Positions 27,430 through 36,102 of a DNA stretch of 64,000 bases are shown here, one piece after another (the stretch's first letter is position 1; each line of letters opens with the position of its first letter). Origin of the DNA: Acidobacteriota bacterium (GTDB lineage Bacteria; Acidobacteriota; Aminicenantia; Aminicenantales; Saccharicenantaceae). The position numbers and the translations under genes are program-made. The stretch covers positions 209,402-273,401 of the forward strand of contig JAQURD010000002.1 in the NCBI GenBank assembly GCA_028749115.1. The letters are read 5' to 3'. The notes beneath the pieces were generated by a model that was given only the letters and a program-made list of their open reading frames with translations, searched no databases and had not been told where the DNA came from.

Positions 27430-29042
27430 CGGTCAATCCAGGCATCCTTCAAATTCAGACAAAAAAGGCCAGCTGGTGGCGGTTTAAGATTTTTTATATA
27501 CGGCTGATAGGCGGCTTGCAGCTTGAAAAAATAGAGCGGAATGGCCGGGGCCTCATTTTTCAGTAGCTCCTCTATTTGATTGAAGAGTGTTATCCGGCGC
27601 TCAAAAATACCGGTATTGCGCTGCTCATCAAGCCAGGCATCAAGCTGGTCATGCTTATAATGAAAATAAGTCAAATTGAGGTAGGATTCAGAATAAAAAA
27701 GAGGATAAAGCAGGTATTCCGGATCCGGCACCGGCATTGACCAATCAAAATAAATCAGATATGGAGTTCGATCATTCTTTATTTCATCCAGAGACTTAAT
27801 CAGCTTGAGTTGGAGGTCAATTCCGGCTGGCCGCAATTCATCTTTAAGCTCATCATATAAAATCTGAACCTGCTTCTTAAACGGAACCTCAAAATAAAGA
27901 TTAACCGGTAAGCTTTTACCTGAGTTACCCAATCCATGAGCTGCTAATCTTTCGGCGATGCGGCCAAAACTCATCTCTTCACCTGGAGGAGAAGGCAAAA
28001 AGCCAGGAAGATAAGGGGGGATATAATCATTCAAAACCTCAGCAATATAGGCTGGAGATGATACCAGACCGCTCAATTTGCTCTTTTCTATAACCTGTCC
28101 CAGTAAACGCCTGACCTCCGGCTGGTCAAAGGGAGGCAAATGGCAGCTAAAGATAAGATAACTTACCTGTAGAGAATTACTCTCCAGAACCTGATAACTG
28201 CTTTTCGAAATTCGATGGGAACTATAGGGAACAATCTGAACCTCATCCCGGAAAAAGCTTTCTAACAAAAAATACGGACTTATTTCTATCCCGCTTAGGT
28301 AAGGCTTCCGGCTAAAATACTGCTCATTTCTGCTCAAGCTAATCCCGATAACATTCAGCTTTGAATTTCTTAGCCAGTAATTAAATTTAAAAGGTCCAGC
28401 TCCTACTGGCCGGTCGAAAAAGCTTTTCTTATCCCTTTGAACAAGTTCGGCTGGTAAAATTTTGGCAAAAGTTGAGGCTAAAAAATATAAATTGGCCACA
28501 CTTGAGTATTTCCAGTCAATTTCTATGGTCTTATCATTTATGATTTTTAGGCCAGTAACTTCACTGGCCTGACCCTGCCAGAATTCTTCACCGCCTTGAA
28601 TCCTCTGAGCAAATAAATAAAAATAAGAATTGCCTTTTAGCCTGAATAGCCTTTCCAGTGAAAATTTAACATCAGCCGCTGTCACCGGCTGGCCATTATG
28701 AAAAACAGCCTTATCTCTTAAATAAAAGATTACCCTCTTGCCTCCGCTATCAATAACCCAGTAGTCAGCCAGTCCTGGAGAAATACCGATATTCTGGTCA
28801 AGCCTGAGAAGCCCTTCATACAGATTTTCCATAACCAGGGGATAACCATTACCAGCTGGATCGAGGTCAGTATTTAGAGCCTGACTATAAGTTTTTATTC
28901 TTAGAATGCCACCACGCTGCGGCTCCACTCTGCCGCTTTGCAGGGTTATGCTGGCCAGGCCTTCAGCCGCCAGGCAAAAGAGAAACAAAACTGTCAACCG
29001 GAGGAAAAGGCAGCTCCGGCCATTTCTACCTAACCTCTTCAT
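27426..29042 (-). CDS. Extracellular solute-binding protein family 5 (oligopeptide-type)
   Basis: A 538-residue periplasmic binding protein of the DppA/OppA class. The signal peptide covers about residues 1-30 (LGRNGRSCLFLRL then a hydrophobic run). Family features include AVFHNGQPVTAADVKFSLERLF, GAGPFKFNYW and the late EAPAIPLYFF. There is no lipobox. Instead of ABC permease genes, the next genes are a sensor kinase and a sigma-54 regulator, with a four-base overlap. This arrangement suggests a ligand sensor rather than a transporter subunit; what it binds (peptide or other) is not known. Confidence 0.9.
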   Translation of the reverse strand: MKRLGRNGRSCLFLRLTVLFLFCLAAEGLASITLQSGRVEPQRGGILRIKTYSQALNTDLDPAGNGYPLVMENLYEGLLRLDQNIGISPGLADYWVIDSGGKRVIFYLRDKAVFHNGQPVTAADVKFSLERLFRLKGNSYFYLFAQRIQGGEEFWQGQASEVTGLKIINDKTIEIDWKYSSVANLYFLASTFAKILPAELVQRDKKSFFDRPVGAGPFKFNYWLRNSKLNVIGISLSRNEQYFSRKPYLSGIEISPYFLLESFFRDEVQIVPYSSHRISKSSYQVLESNSLQVSYLIFSCHLPPFDQPEVRRLLGQVIEKSKLSGLVSSPAYIAEVLNDYIPPYLPGFLPSPPGEEMSFGRIAERLAAHGLGNSGKSLPVNLYFEVPFKKQVQILYDELKDELRPAGIDLQLKLIKSLDEIKNDRTPYLIYFDWSMPVPDPEYLLYPLFYSESYLNLTYFHYKHDQLDAWLDEQRNTGIFERRITLFNQIEELLKNEAPAIPLYFFKLQAAYQPYIKNLKPPPAGLFCLNLKDAWIDR

Positions 29043-29082
29043 TTCTAATAAATAATAACCTAATCCCGGCTGAAAATCATCC

Positions 29083-30354
29083 TCAGCTTTTACTCAAGGT
29101 GCCGGCCACATCTTTTACCCGGTTAAAAACTCTGAAAAAATTTTGACCCCAGATTTTGGCCAGGTCTTCATCTGAATAGCCGCGCTTCATTAATTCTACG
29201 GTAACATTAATCATCTGGCTGACATCATAGCAACCAGCCACCCCTCCCCCTCCATCAAAATCAGTTCCAAAGCCAACATAATCAACACCCACCAGCTTGA
29301 CGACATGATCAATATGGTCGGCCAGATCCTTAACAGTAGCCAGTTCAGCAGGGTATTTCCGGTTCAACTCCTGCATTTCAGCCATTATTTTTTTTCTCTG
29401 ATCTTCATCCTTGATATCTCTCCAGTTACCATATCTGACTCTGAATTCTTCGAAGGCTTTATCCCGGTCTGGATTGGGCCTGGGGGTCTTGAGATAAGCA
29501 GAAAGAAAACAGATCTGGATGACACCTCCTTTAGCGGCCAGGGCTTTAATCATATCATCTGTCAGATTTCTGGGGTTAGGGCAAATGGCCCGGCAGCAGG
29601 AATGAGAAGCCATAATTGGCGCCTGGCTGCTGGCCAGCACTTCCCAGAAGCTCTTATCAGAAGCATGAGAGATATCAATAATCATGCCCAGGCGGTTACA
29701 TTCGGTTACCACCTGATGGCCAAACTGGCTCAAGCCAAGGTCTTCCGGATCATTCTCGTCAGTTGAAGAATTGCAGATGTCGTTATCAGCAGTATGACAC
29801 AGGGTGATGTAACGGACCCCTTCCTCATAGAAGTGTTTAATCAGGCTTAAATCCTGGCCAAGGGCGTAACCATTCTCTATTCCCAGGAAAGCTATCAGCC
29901 TGCCCTCTTTCTTAAATTGATAAGCATCTTCCGGGCTAAAGGCCAGCCCAATGAGCTGGTTGTTCTCCGCTACCATTTTTTTTACCGCTTGAATCATTCT
30001 TTCTGCTTCCTGTCTGGCCATTTGATAGCCTTCTGCTGTCCTGGGCCCCTGAGGAACGAAGGCAGCAAAAAATTCCGCATCGAGTCCGCCTTCTTTCATC
30101 CGGGGTAAATCTATCTTACTGCCGCCGGGAGAATCGGCCTGGTGCCGGTCAGCCGGATTCCAGTTTCCTCTAAACAGCCTCATAGCTGTATCACAATGAG
30201 TATCAACCGTAATAATTTTCTGATGAAGAGCCCTGGCTCGCTCCAGAAACTCCTGATCACCAGGCTGGTCTGTTCTGTCAGCCTTAGCTGGAGAAATAGA
30301 AAAAAGAATCATGAAGAAAACTCCTGTCAGCAAGAACTTTCTGGCCGTCATCAT
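29083..30354 (-). CDS. Secreted membrane dipeptidase (peptidase M19, renal dipeptidase family)
   Basis: A 423-residue zinc dipeptidase that cleaves dipeptides, including some with D-residues. I chose the ATG at 30354 because AAAGGA lies eight bases upstream; the frame stays open 20 codons further. A signal peptide (LLTGVFFMILFSISPAKA) precedes the catalytic domain. Metal-site motifs are VDTHCDTAM, an internal glutamate in LGIENGYALG, DISHASDKSFWEV, MASHSCCRAI and FGTDFDGG. It lies 40 bases upstream of the binding-protein operon on the same strand, so it may be co-transcribed with it, linking peptide hydrolysis and peptide sensing. Confidence 0.92.
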   Translation of the reverse strand: MMTARKFLLTGVFFMILFSISPAKADRTDQPGDQEFLERARALHQKIITVDTHCDTAMRLFRGNWNPADRHQADSPGGSKIDLPRMKEGGLDAEFFAAFVPQGPRTAEGYQMARQEAERMIQAVKKMVAENNQLIGLAFSPEDAYQFKKEGRLIAFLGIENGYALGQDLSLIKHFYEEGVRYITLCHTADNDICNSSTDENDPEDLGLSQFGHQVVTECNRLGMIIDISHASDKSFWEVLASSQAPIMASHSCCRAICPNPRNLTDDMIKALAAKGGVIQICFLSAYLKTPRPNPDRDKAFEEFRVRYGNWRDIKDEDQRKKIMAEMQELNRKYPAELATVKDLADHIDHVVKLVGVDYVGFGTDFDGGGGVAGCYDVSQMINVTVELMKRGYSDEDLAKIWGQNFFRVFNRVKDVAGTLSKS

Positions 30355-30797
30355 ATTATTTCCTTTCATTTCATTGTTTACTTCTTGTTTTTTCTTTGGC
30401 TTATGAAGGGACAACTGATTCAGGCTGCCTGTCTTTTAAACCGCCAGTCAACAGGAATGTTCTTAACCTCACCAGGCAAACCGGCAGTTTCCTGCTGGAG
30501 ATGGTAAAAGCCAAAAGAGAATCTTCGGCCCCCAGAATAACCTTCTTATCAGCACCAGCTATTAATTTATCAGATAAATTAATCATGCCAGAGTAATTTT
30601 ATCACCCTATAAGTTAATTGTTAAAGGGGAATTTTCTTCTTATAAAACTTCTCAAAGCCAGACAGCCCGGGGAATAAAACACATTCAAAAACGATAACCG
30701 GCCAGTCATAAGAACTGAGTTCAATCTATAAAAAAAATCCTCTGTTTATCTCTTTAAGAAAATCTGTTAAGATTTATCAAATAATAAGGAGGCTACG
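30355..30797. other. Divergent intergenic region
   Basis: About 440 bases between divergent genes. Apart from the palindrome at 30561-30583 and the ribosome site AAGGAGG at 30786-30792 I see no gene; short open frames here lack start signals. Confidence 0.4.
30561..30583. promoter_or_regulatory. Perfect 23-base palindrome, possible operator
   Basis: The 11-base arm ATTAATTTATC (30561-30571), a single central A and the complementary arm GATAAATTAAT (30573-30583) form a perfect dyad. It sits in the non-coding region between the M19 dipeptidase (minus strand) and the VTT protein (plus strand). A dimeric regulator site is the simplest reading; no U-tract follows to make it a terminator. Confidence 0.45.
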
Positions 30798-30866
30798 GTG
30801 CTTAGTTTGCCAGTGAGGGCTTTCCAGCCCTTATTTGTATTATTCTTATTTAAAAGACAGGGTTAA
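30798..30866 (+). CDS. Possible leader peptide upstream of the VTT-like gene
   Basis: A perfect ribosome site AAGGAGG (30786-30792) is followed five bases later by GTG, opening a 22-codon frame rich in Leu, Phe and Val, that stops at 30864-30866. The next gene's ATG is only eight bases further. It could be a true leader peptide coupling translation, or the remains of an older N-terminus after a frameshift. A short hairpin (AGGGCT with AGCCCT, about 30816-30831) lies within it. Confidence 0.4.
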   Translation: MLSLPVRAFQPLFVLFLFKRQG

Positions 30867-30873
30867 AGGCCTG

Positions 30874-31620
30874 ATGTCAGATCTTGATTTCCTTACTCAG
30901 TTACCGCTGAAGAAGACCAGAAGAGCCAGGCGGGTGCGGGTATTTATTCTCTTACTCGAAATCATCCTGGTGATGGGGCTGATGATCGCCTGGATATCTT
31001 CAAGTGCTATCAGACAAAACAAAAGCCTGTGGGTCCTCTTTTTCTATTGTTTCCCGTCAGAATTTCTGATTTCTTTTGTACCTCATGAACCAGTCATACT
31101 TTTCTTTAGCAAATATTATAGTGCCCTGACGGTGGCCGCCGTTTCTCTGGCTGGTACTATTCTGGCTGAAGCTCTTGATTATTCAACTATCAAAATGATA
31201 GAAGAATTCAAATTACTGTCGAAGGCACAGAAAAGCGCCCTGGTGGACAGGCTGGTCAAGGCCTTTGGCCGGCGTCCTTATCTGGCTCTCTGGATAGCAG
31301 CTTTCTTGCCCGTCCCTTTCTACCCTTTCCGTTTTTTAACCGTCATGACTAATCTGCCGCTGGCGGGTTATCTGGCCGTTATTATTACTGCCCGCTTTCC
31401 CAAGTTTTTAATTCTGGCTCTGGTTGGAAGTGTCTTAAAGATACCAGATTCGGTGATTGTTGGCTTTTTCCTGGTTATGATTCTGGCTGCTTATCTGCCC
31501 AATGTCAGATTTTATAAAAACCGGAAAAAGGCTAAAGCCAACAGCAGAGAAGCACCCGCAGCGATAAAGCCATGCCCGGATAGTCAAGAGACCTTAGCTG
31601 ATTCAAAGCCAGGTCTTTGA
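30874..31620 (+). CDS. VTT/DedA-like (SNARE-associated type) membrane protein
   Basis: A 248-residue integral membrane protein with about five or six hydrophobic segments. The middle and C-terminal part (RRPYLALWIAAFLPVPFYPFRFLTV, then a Gly/Ala-rich amphipathic helix) resembles the VTT domain of DedA, YqaA and TVP38 proteins, which are lipid scramblases or flippases in the envelope. The start is uncertain: TTG at 30835 gives 13 more residues but lacks a ribosome site; ATG at 30874 follows AAAGG. Lipid-related genes follow. Confidence 0.65.
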   Translation: MSDLDFLTQLPLKKTRRARRVRVFILLLEIILVMGLMIAWISSSAIRQNKSLWVLFFYCFPSEFLISFVPHEPVILFFSKYYSALTVAAVSLAGTILAEALDYSTIKMIEEFKLLSKAQKSALVDRLVKAFGRRPYLALWIAAFLPVPFYPFRFLTVMTNLPLAGYLAVIITARFPKFLILALVGSVLKIPDSVIVGFFLVMILAAYLPNVRFYKNRKKAKANSREAPAAIKPCPDSQETLADSKPGL

Positions 31621-31679
31621 CAGGCCATCTCAGGCATGATATAAAAACTAAAAATAAAATATCAGGTTTGACTTTCTAG

Positions 31680-32648
31680 ATGGCAGAAATGGAAGAAAAA
31701 AAATCAGAACTGAATAAAAAAATTGTTCATATTATCAATCCCTCGGCCGCCAATAGACGCTGGAAGAGACGCAGGCGCCTGCGGGCCAAATTGATGGAAC
31801 AATTACCTGGGAAATTCCTTGATGCTCCCCAGAGTAAAGAAGAAACAGTCGTTATGACCAGGAAAATCTGCGAGGAAGCTGACCTGGTAGTGGCAGTTGG
31901 CGGTGATGGGACGATAGCCGATGTCCTCCAGGGTATCTTTGAATCTCCCCGCAGGCAGGAAGTCACCTTCGGTGTTATCCCCTTCGGCAGCGGCAACGCT
32001 TTTAGAAAATCCCTTGGCCTTCCCTGCCACCCCTTTAAGGCCATAAAATACCTGTTAGAAGGAGATGCCCTGACTGTTGATCTGATGCAGATAGAAGGCC
32101 AGGTAGCCGGCTTCACCAGCGTTGGTTCAACGGCGGCGGTGACTGGAGAAAAAATAAGACATTCAACTCCCGGGCTCATCGGCCATCTAGTGGCTGCCAG
32201 GAAGCTTCTTTTTTATAAAAGAGATGAAAAAATTATTGAACTTTACGATGGCTTTGATCAAGATGGGAATAAATTCGATTATTTAAAATTTTCTTCACGC
32301 TTTCTCGATGCTGTCATCGGCAAGTTCAATTATTTTGGCTATAGCTGGCTGGTAGCTCCTGAAGCTCGCCTGAATGACGGTTACCTTGATCTTGTCCTGT
32401 TTGAAATGTCTCCACTGCTTTATATTCTTTCCTTCCCTCTAACTTACTTTGGTCTTATTCAGAAAAAGCTGCGTCATTTCAAAGCCAGGGAAATAATCAT
32501 CAAAGGCCGGGATCTTGATGTCCAGTATAACGGCGAGTATTTGAATACTTTATCAACAGTCAAAGCCAGGGTCTTGCCGGCCGCTCTTAGAGTCATGGCC
32601 AACAAGGAAAAGGCTGAACGTTTCCTGGTTAAGGCCGAAGATTCTTAA
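31680..32648 (+). CDS. Diacylglycerol kinase family lipid kinase
   Basis: A 322-residue protein with a DAGK catalytic domain: IINPSAANRRW near residue 20, the nucleotide-binding VAVGGDGTIADVL around residues 75-88, and the FGSGNAFRKSLG loop around 105-115. The C-terminal domain contains the family's NDGYLDLVL and VQYNGEYL segments. Homologues phosphorylate diacylglycerol, ceramide, sphingosine or polyprenols; substrate cannot be told by eye. It starts 60 bases after the VTT-like gene and is probably co-transcribed. Confidence 0.88.
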   Translation: MAEMEEKKSELNKKIVHIINPSAANRRWKRRRRLRAKLMEQLPGKFLDAPQSKEETVVMTRKICEEADLVVAVGGDGTIADVLQGIFESPRRQEVTFGVIPFGSGNAFRKSLGLPCHPFKAIKYLLEGDALTVDLMQIEGQVAGFTSVGSTAAVTGEKIRHSTPGLIGHLVAARKLLFYKRDEKIIELYDGFDQDGNKFDYLKFSSRFLDAVIGKFNYFGYSWLVAPEARLNDGYLDLVLFEMSPLLYILSFPLTYFGLIQKKLRHFKAREIIIKGRDLDVQYNGEYLNTLSTVKARVLPAALRVMANKEKAERFLVKAEDS

Positions 32649-32908
32649 CCCTGAAAGATTATCAGGTAGAGAAATAGCCAGTCAATTTTCTCAGGTGCCA
32701 GAGCCAGGCCTGACCGAGAGAAAGCCCAAAACAGCAGGACAGTTATGATAACCTTTTTCCAGCGAGAAAACTTTCCAGTCTTCATCGAATTTTTGTTATC
32801 TTATTTAGTTTTCCCGGGAGGCCAGAAGCCCCGACAGCAAAAAATTGAATTAAGCCAGTTTTAAAATTATAATTCCGGGTGATTCGATTTCAGGCCAGAA
32901 GAGCTAAC

Positions 32909-33931
32909 ATGACCATCGGTCTGACGGGAGGAACAGGTTTCATTGGTCAGGTTCTGCTTGAAAAACTGGTGACTGAAGGTCAATCGGTCCGCTTGATCAT
33001 CAGAAAAGGCAGCTCAGCCCGGCTAGCTAAGAAACTTTCTGTCGAAACGGCTACCGCTAACCTCAATGAGGTGAATAGCCTGAAGGCGGCTCTTGACGGC
33101 TGCTGTCAGGTTTATCACCTGGCCGCCCTGGCTAAAAATTTTGACCCCAGGCCAGAAAATTTCTACCGGGTAAATGTTGATGGTTTCCGCTCTTTGCTTG
33201 AAGCCGCCCTGGCGGCCGGTGTTAAACGGGTAGTCTTTGTTAGCTCATCAGTTGTCAAGGGGCCAAGCAGCCAGGAACCTGTGTCAGAAAACAGTACCAG
33301 GCCTGATATCTCCTTTTTTACTGACTATGAAAAAAGCAAAGCTCTGGCCGAAAAAATAATTCCTAAATATCTCGACCGGGGGTTAGAAGTAGTTATAGCC
33401 AGACCAACCAGAGTTTATGGGCCAGGTCAATTGACCGAAGCAAACTCGGTTACCAGGATGATCAGGAGCTATTTAAAATACAGAATCTGTTTGATTCTTA
33501 ACCGGGGCCAGGAAATTGGCAATTATGTTTATGTGGATGATGTAGCTGAAGGTTTGCAGCTAACGATGGACAAAGGCAGGCCGGGCGAAGGCTATATTCT
33601 CGGCGGCCAGAATGTTTCTCTCAGGGAATTCTACAATCTATTGGAGGAAATATCAGGTCGTAAAGCTCTCCGGCTGAAGATAAGCACTTCCTTAGCCATA
33701 ACCATAGCTAAGCTGGAGACAATTAAAGCCAGAAAGTTAGGCCTTTATCCTCTTATCACCACCGGCTGGGTGAAGACTTTCCTGGAAAATTGGGCTTTCT
33801 CCCATCAAAAAGCCAGGGAAGAACTGGGTTACCAGCCAAGAAACCTCAGGCAGGGACTGCGTTTAACCTGCAACTGGCTTGGTTATTTAAATAAAAGGCA
33901 GAAATCGCCGGAAACCGGAGACGATGAGTAA
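32909..33931 (+). CDS. NAD-dependent epimerase/dehydratase (extended SDR)
   Basis: A 340-residue extended short-chain dehydrogenase. The Rossmann motif TGGTGFIG is at residues 6-13 counted from the ATG at 32909; a GTG ten codons earlier is less likely since the family starts right before this motif. Catalytic residues are Ser in VFVSSS and the YEKSK motif (FFTDYEKSKALAE). NYVYVDDVAEG is typical of sugar- or steroid/ceramide-type members. It overlaps the next gene by eight bases. Substrate unknown; the neighbours hint at lipid modification. Confidence 0.87.
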   Translation: MTIGLTGGTGFIGQVLLEKLVTEGQSVRLIIRKGSSARLAKKLSVETATANLNEVNSLKAALDGCCQVYHLAALAKNFDPRPENFYRVNVDGFRSLLEAALAAGVKRVVFVSSSVVKGPSSQEPVSENSTRPDISFFTDYEKSKALAEKIIPKYLDRGLEVVIARPTRVYGPGQLTEANSVTRMIRSYLKYRICLILNRGQEIGNYVYVDDVAEGLQLTMDKGRPGEGYILGGQNVSLREFYNLLEEISGRKALRLKISTSLAITIAKLETIKARKLGLYPLITTGWVKTFLENWAFSHQKAREELGYQPRNLRQGLRLTCNWLGYLNKRQKSPETGDDE

Positions 33932-34622
33932 ACCATTATTAGCAGATAGCCATCCCAAAGCAACGACCATTCTTCTTCTAACGCCTGTTCTCCTGACCGT
34001 TTACAGCTATTTTGGCCTGCCAGAATTTTACGATGCCCATTTAATTAAATACTCCCAGCCATCCCTGCTTTCTGGCTTTTATCGTGATTATTATAATTTT
34101 TTGGCGGCCTTTTTCCTTTTCCTGCTGATTCCCGGCCTGTTGATAAAACTTGGTTTTCATGAAAAGTTTAAAGGCTATGGCTTCCGGGCAGGAGATTATA
34201 AATTTGGACTGAAGGCAATAGCTTTTTCACTGCCTGTAGTCTTGATAACAGCCTGGCTTCCAAGCCGTCAGCTTGATTTCCAGCAGGAATATTCTGCCTT
34301 TGTGAATAACCCGCTTACCTTGAAAACTTTCGTTATTTATGCCACCGCTTTTTTTCTCTATTACCTGGCCTTTGAGTTTTTTTTCAGGGGTTTTCTTCTT
34401 CAGGGCCTCAAGCCGGTTTTCGGCTCTTTCTATAGTCTTTTGATTCAGACTATACCTTGTTGCCTGGTTCATCTAGGTAAGCCCCTGAATGAAGTTCTGG
34501 CAGCCATTGCCGCCAGTCTGATATTTGGTTACCTGGCTCTGCGGACTGAATCACTCTGGTATGGGATAGTGATTCACTGGCTCATCGGGATTTTTCTTGT
34601 TCTGTTCATCGGGCTAAGCTGA
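33924..34622 (+). CDS. CPBP family intramembrane protease
   Basis: A 232-residue protein with about six transmembrane helices. The CPBP/Abi signature appears as AFEFFFRGFLLQGL (the conserved second Glu and Arg are present, the first Glu of EExxxR is Phe), followed by the second motif with His in CCLVHLGKPLNEV and the third near IVIHW. The Phe variant is common in one CPBP subgroup. It overlaps the epimerase gene by eight bases and converges with the PAP2 gene, overlapping it by 17 bases tail to tail. Substrate unknown. Confidence 0.85.
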   Translation: MSKPLLADSHPKATTILLLTPVLLTVYSYFGLPEFYDAHLIKYSQPSLLSGFYRDYYNFLAAFFLFLLIPGLLIKLGFHEKFKGYGFRAGDYKFGLKAIAFSLPVVLITAWLPSRQLDFQQEYSAFVNNPLTLKTFVIYATAFFLYYLAFEFFFRGFLLQGLKPVFGSFYSLLIQTIPCCLVHLGKPLNEVLAAIAASLIFGYLALRTESLWYGIVIHWLIGIFLVLFIGLS

Positions 34623-35505
34623 ACTTACTGGCTTTTCTTTTATCAATCAGCCCGGTAGCTAAAAGGGCTATCACCCCGATAATGATGCCAGCTATAATAT
34701 CAACGACATAATGATACTGGCCATAAACTGTGCTTAAGAAAAAAAGCAGGATTAGAGGAAAAATCAAAGAGAAAGTTTTGCGGCCTGCCTTGAACGAAAA
34801 ATAAATCATAACTGTGCCGGCTGCACAGTGGGCCGAGGGAAAAGAGCCCCCCTGGAATTGACCCCAGGCTTCGACCTGGTTCATTAACCAGCGAAAAAAA
34901 TAGCCGGGAGCCTGGTGGAGATCACCAAAATAAAATCTTGGGCTGGTGGCCGGGAAAATAATAAATAATATAAAGCAGACCAGATAGGCCAGGCCAAGAC
35001 TAAAAATGTAAAGATCTGACTGTTGCCGGCCCCTCTGCCTGAAAAGCAGATAGGCTAAAATGGCTACCAGAGGAAGATAGGCGACATAAGATAGCATCAT
35101 GATTTCCGTCAGCCACGGCCGGTAAAGGCCAGTTACCCATTGATTGGGGCTAACACCAAAAATAGCCAGGTCGAGAGAAGCCAGAAAGCCATCACATGAA
35201 GTTGAAGTGATTAATCGGATGAGACTACCGGCCAGCTTGTAAAGATAAGCATAAGCGGCCAGTGGTGAAGCTGAAAGCAAAAAGACTACGACTGGTTTGT
35301 TCTGATATTTGTGTTGCCAGTCTGACAACTTTAAAAAAAGTAAAATTAATATTATATTTAGCGGCAAAAAATATATAGCTTGACTTCGAAGTAAAAAATA
35401 ATCAATAACAGCCAGCACAGAAAAGATAAGAAGAGAAAACACCACCAGCTTCTCGCCAGGAGTCAGGTGATTGAGCTTTGCTGCCACTTCTTTTTTCCCC
35501 AGCAT
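34606..35505 (-). CDS. PAP2/Aur1-like phosphatase or phosphotransferase
   Basis: A 299-residue membrane protein with about seven helices. The phosphatase signature is split as FPSAHCAAG (residues about 210-220) and YGQYHYVVDIIAGIIIG (about 255-272), with the catalytic histidines in both. The pattern and length resemble the Aur1/inositolphosphotransferase branch of PAP2 more than undecaprenyl pyrophosphate phosphatase. It likely removes or transfers a phospho-headgroup on a membrane lipid. It converges with the CPBP gene. Confidence 0.85.
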   Translation of the reverse strand: MLGKKEVAAKLNHLTPGEKLVVFSLLIFSVLAVIDYFLLRSQAIYFLPLNIILILLFLKLSDWQHKYQNKPVVVFLLSASPLAAYAYLYKLAGSLIRLITSTSCDGFLASLDLAIFGVSPNQWVTGLYRPWLTEIMMLSYVAYLPLVAILAYLLFRQRGRQQSDLYIFSLGLAYLVCFILFIIFPATSPRFYFGDLHQAPGYFFRWLMNQVEAWGQFQGGSFPSAHCAAGTVMIYFSFKAGRKTFSLIFPLILLFFLSTVYGQYHYVVDIIAGIIIGVIALLATGLIDKRKASKFSLAR

Positions 35506-35520
35506 TGTCCAATTTAGCAG

Positions 35521-35925
35521 CTAATCTCTTACTGTTCTTATTTCAATTCTGGGCGGACTGGCCAGATGGGCCTTGACCAGGCATTGGTCAGCCGCTCTAA
35601 CTGCTGCCTCCCGGTATTTTTCCGGAAAACTCCCTGGCAGGTGTATATCTATTTTTATATTTTCCACCAGTTTCGAGTCTGGGGTTCTTTCAGGCAATAC
35701 AGTCAGATAGACTCTATCCAGCGGGAGCTGCCGCTGCTTCAAAAAACTCAACACATAATATCCAGCACAGGTGGCGATGGAAGCCAGAAAAAGATCAAAA
35801 GGAGAAGGGGCTGTGCCTTGCCCTCCTGCCTTAACTGGCTGGTCAGTTAAGATGACCTGACCTTTATATTCAGCCTTTACCTTCGCCTGGCCAGCAAAGG
35901 TAACTCTAATTTCCTGCTCACTCAT
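35521..35925 (-). CDS. OsmC family protein
   Basis: A 134-residue OsmC/YhfA-like protein. Features are the N-terminal VTFAGQAKVKAEYKG, the GGQGTAPSPFDLFLASIATCAGYYVLSF segment with the first conserved Cys, and the late DQCLVKAHL with only a partial match to the second cysteine motif of organic-hydroperoxide-reducing members. It is therefore closer to the YhfA-like subgroup. The ATG at 35925 follows GGAGG directly; a TTG four codons earlier is less likely. It sits 15 bases upstream of the PAP2 gene on the same strand. Confidence 0.9.
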   Translation of the reverse strand: MSEQEIRVTFAGQAKVKAEYKGQVILTDQPVKAGGQGTAPSPFDLFLASIATCAGYYVLSFLKQRQLPLDRVYLTVLPERTPDSKLVENIKIDIHLPGSFPEKYREAAVRAADQCLVKAHLASPPRIEIRTVRD

Positions 35926-35991
35926 CCTCTCCTCCAATTTCTATTTTGATTATTCTACACTTTCTCCTGAAAAACCGAAAGTTAAAGAAAG

Positions 35992-36102
35992 ATGAAAGCA
36001 GAACAGCTCAGCAGGAAGATGATTGCCGATATTTTTCTTTACCTGATCCTCATCACTCTCCTTATCAGCCTTAATCACCTCTCTCCTATCTGGCCCCGCT
36101 GA
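35992..36102 (+). CDS. Possible 36-residue single-helix membrane peptide
   Basis: A short open frame MKAEQLSRKMIADIFLYLIL... with one hydrophobic helix and a basic N-terminus. There is only a weak purine-rich stretch (AAAGAAAG) before the ATG. It is in an otherwise empty region and could be chance. Confidence 0.2.
   Translation: MKAEQLSRKMIADIFLYLILITLLISLNHLSPIWPR

Noticed and set aside
30396..30596. Overlapping short frames on both strands upstream of the M19 gene
   Set aside because: They contradict each other, have no ribosome sites, and lie over the palindrome.
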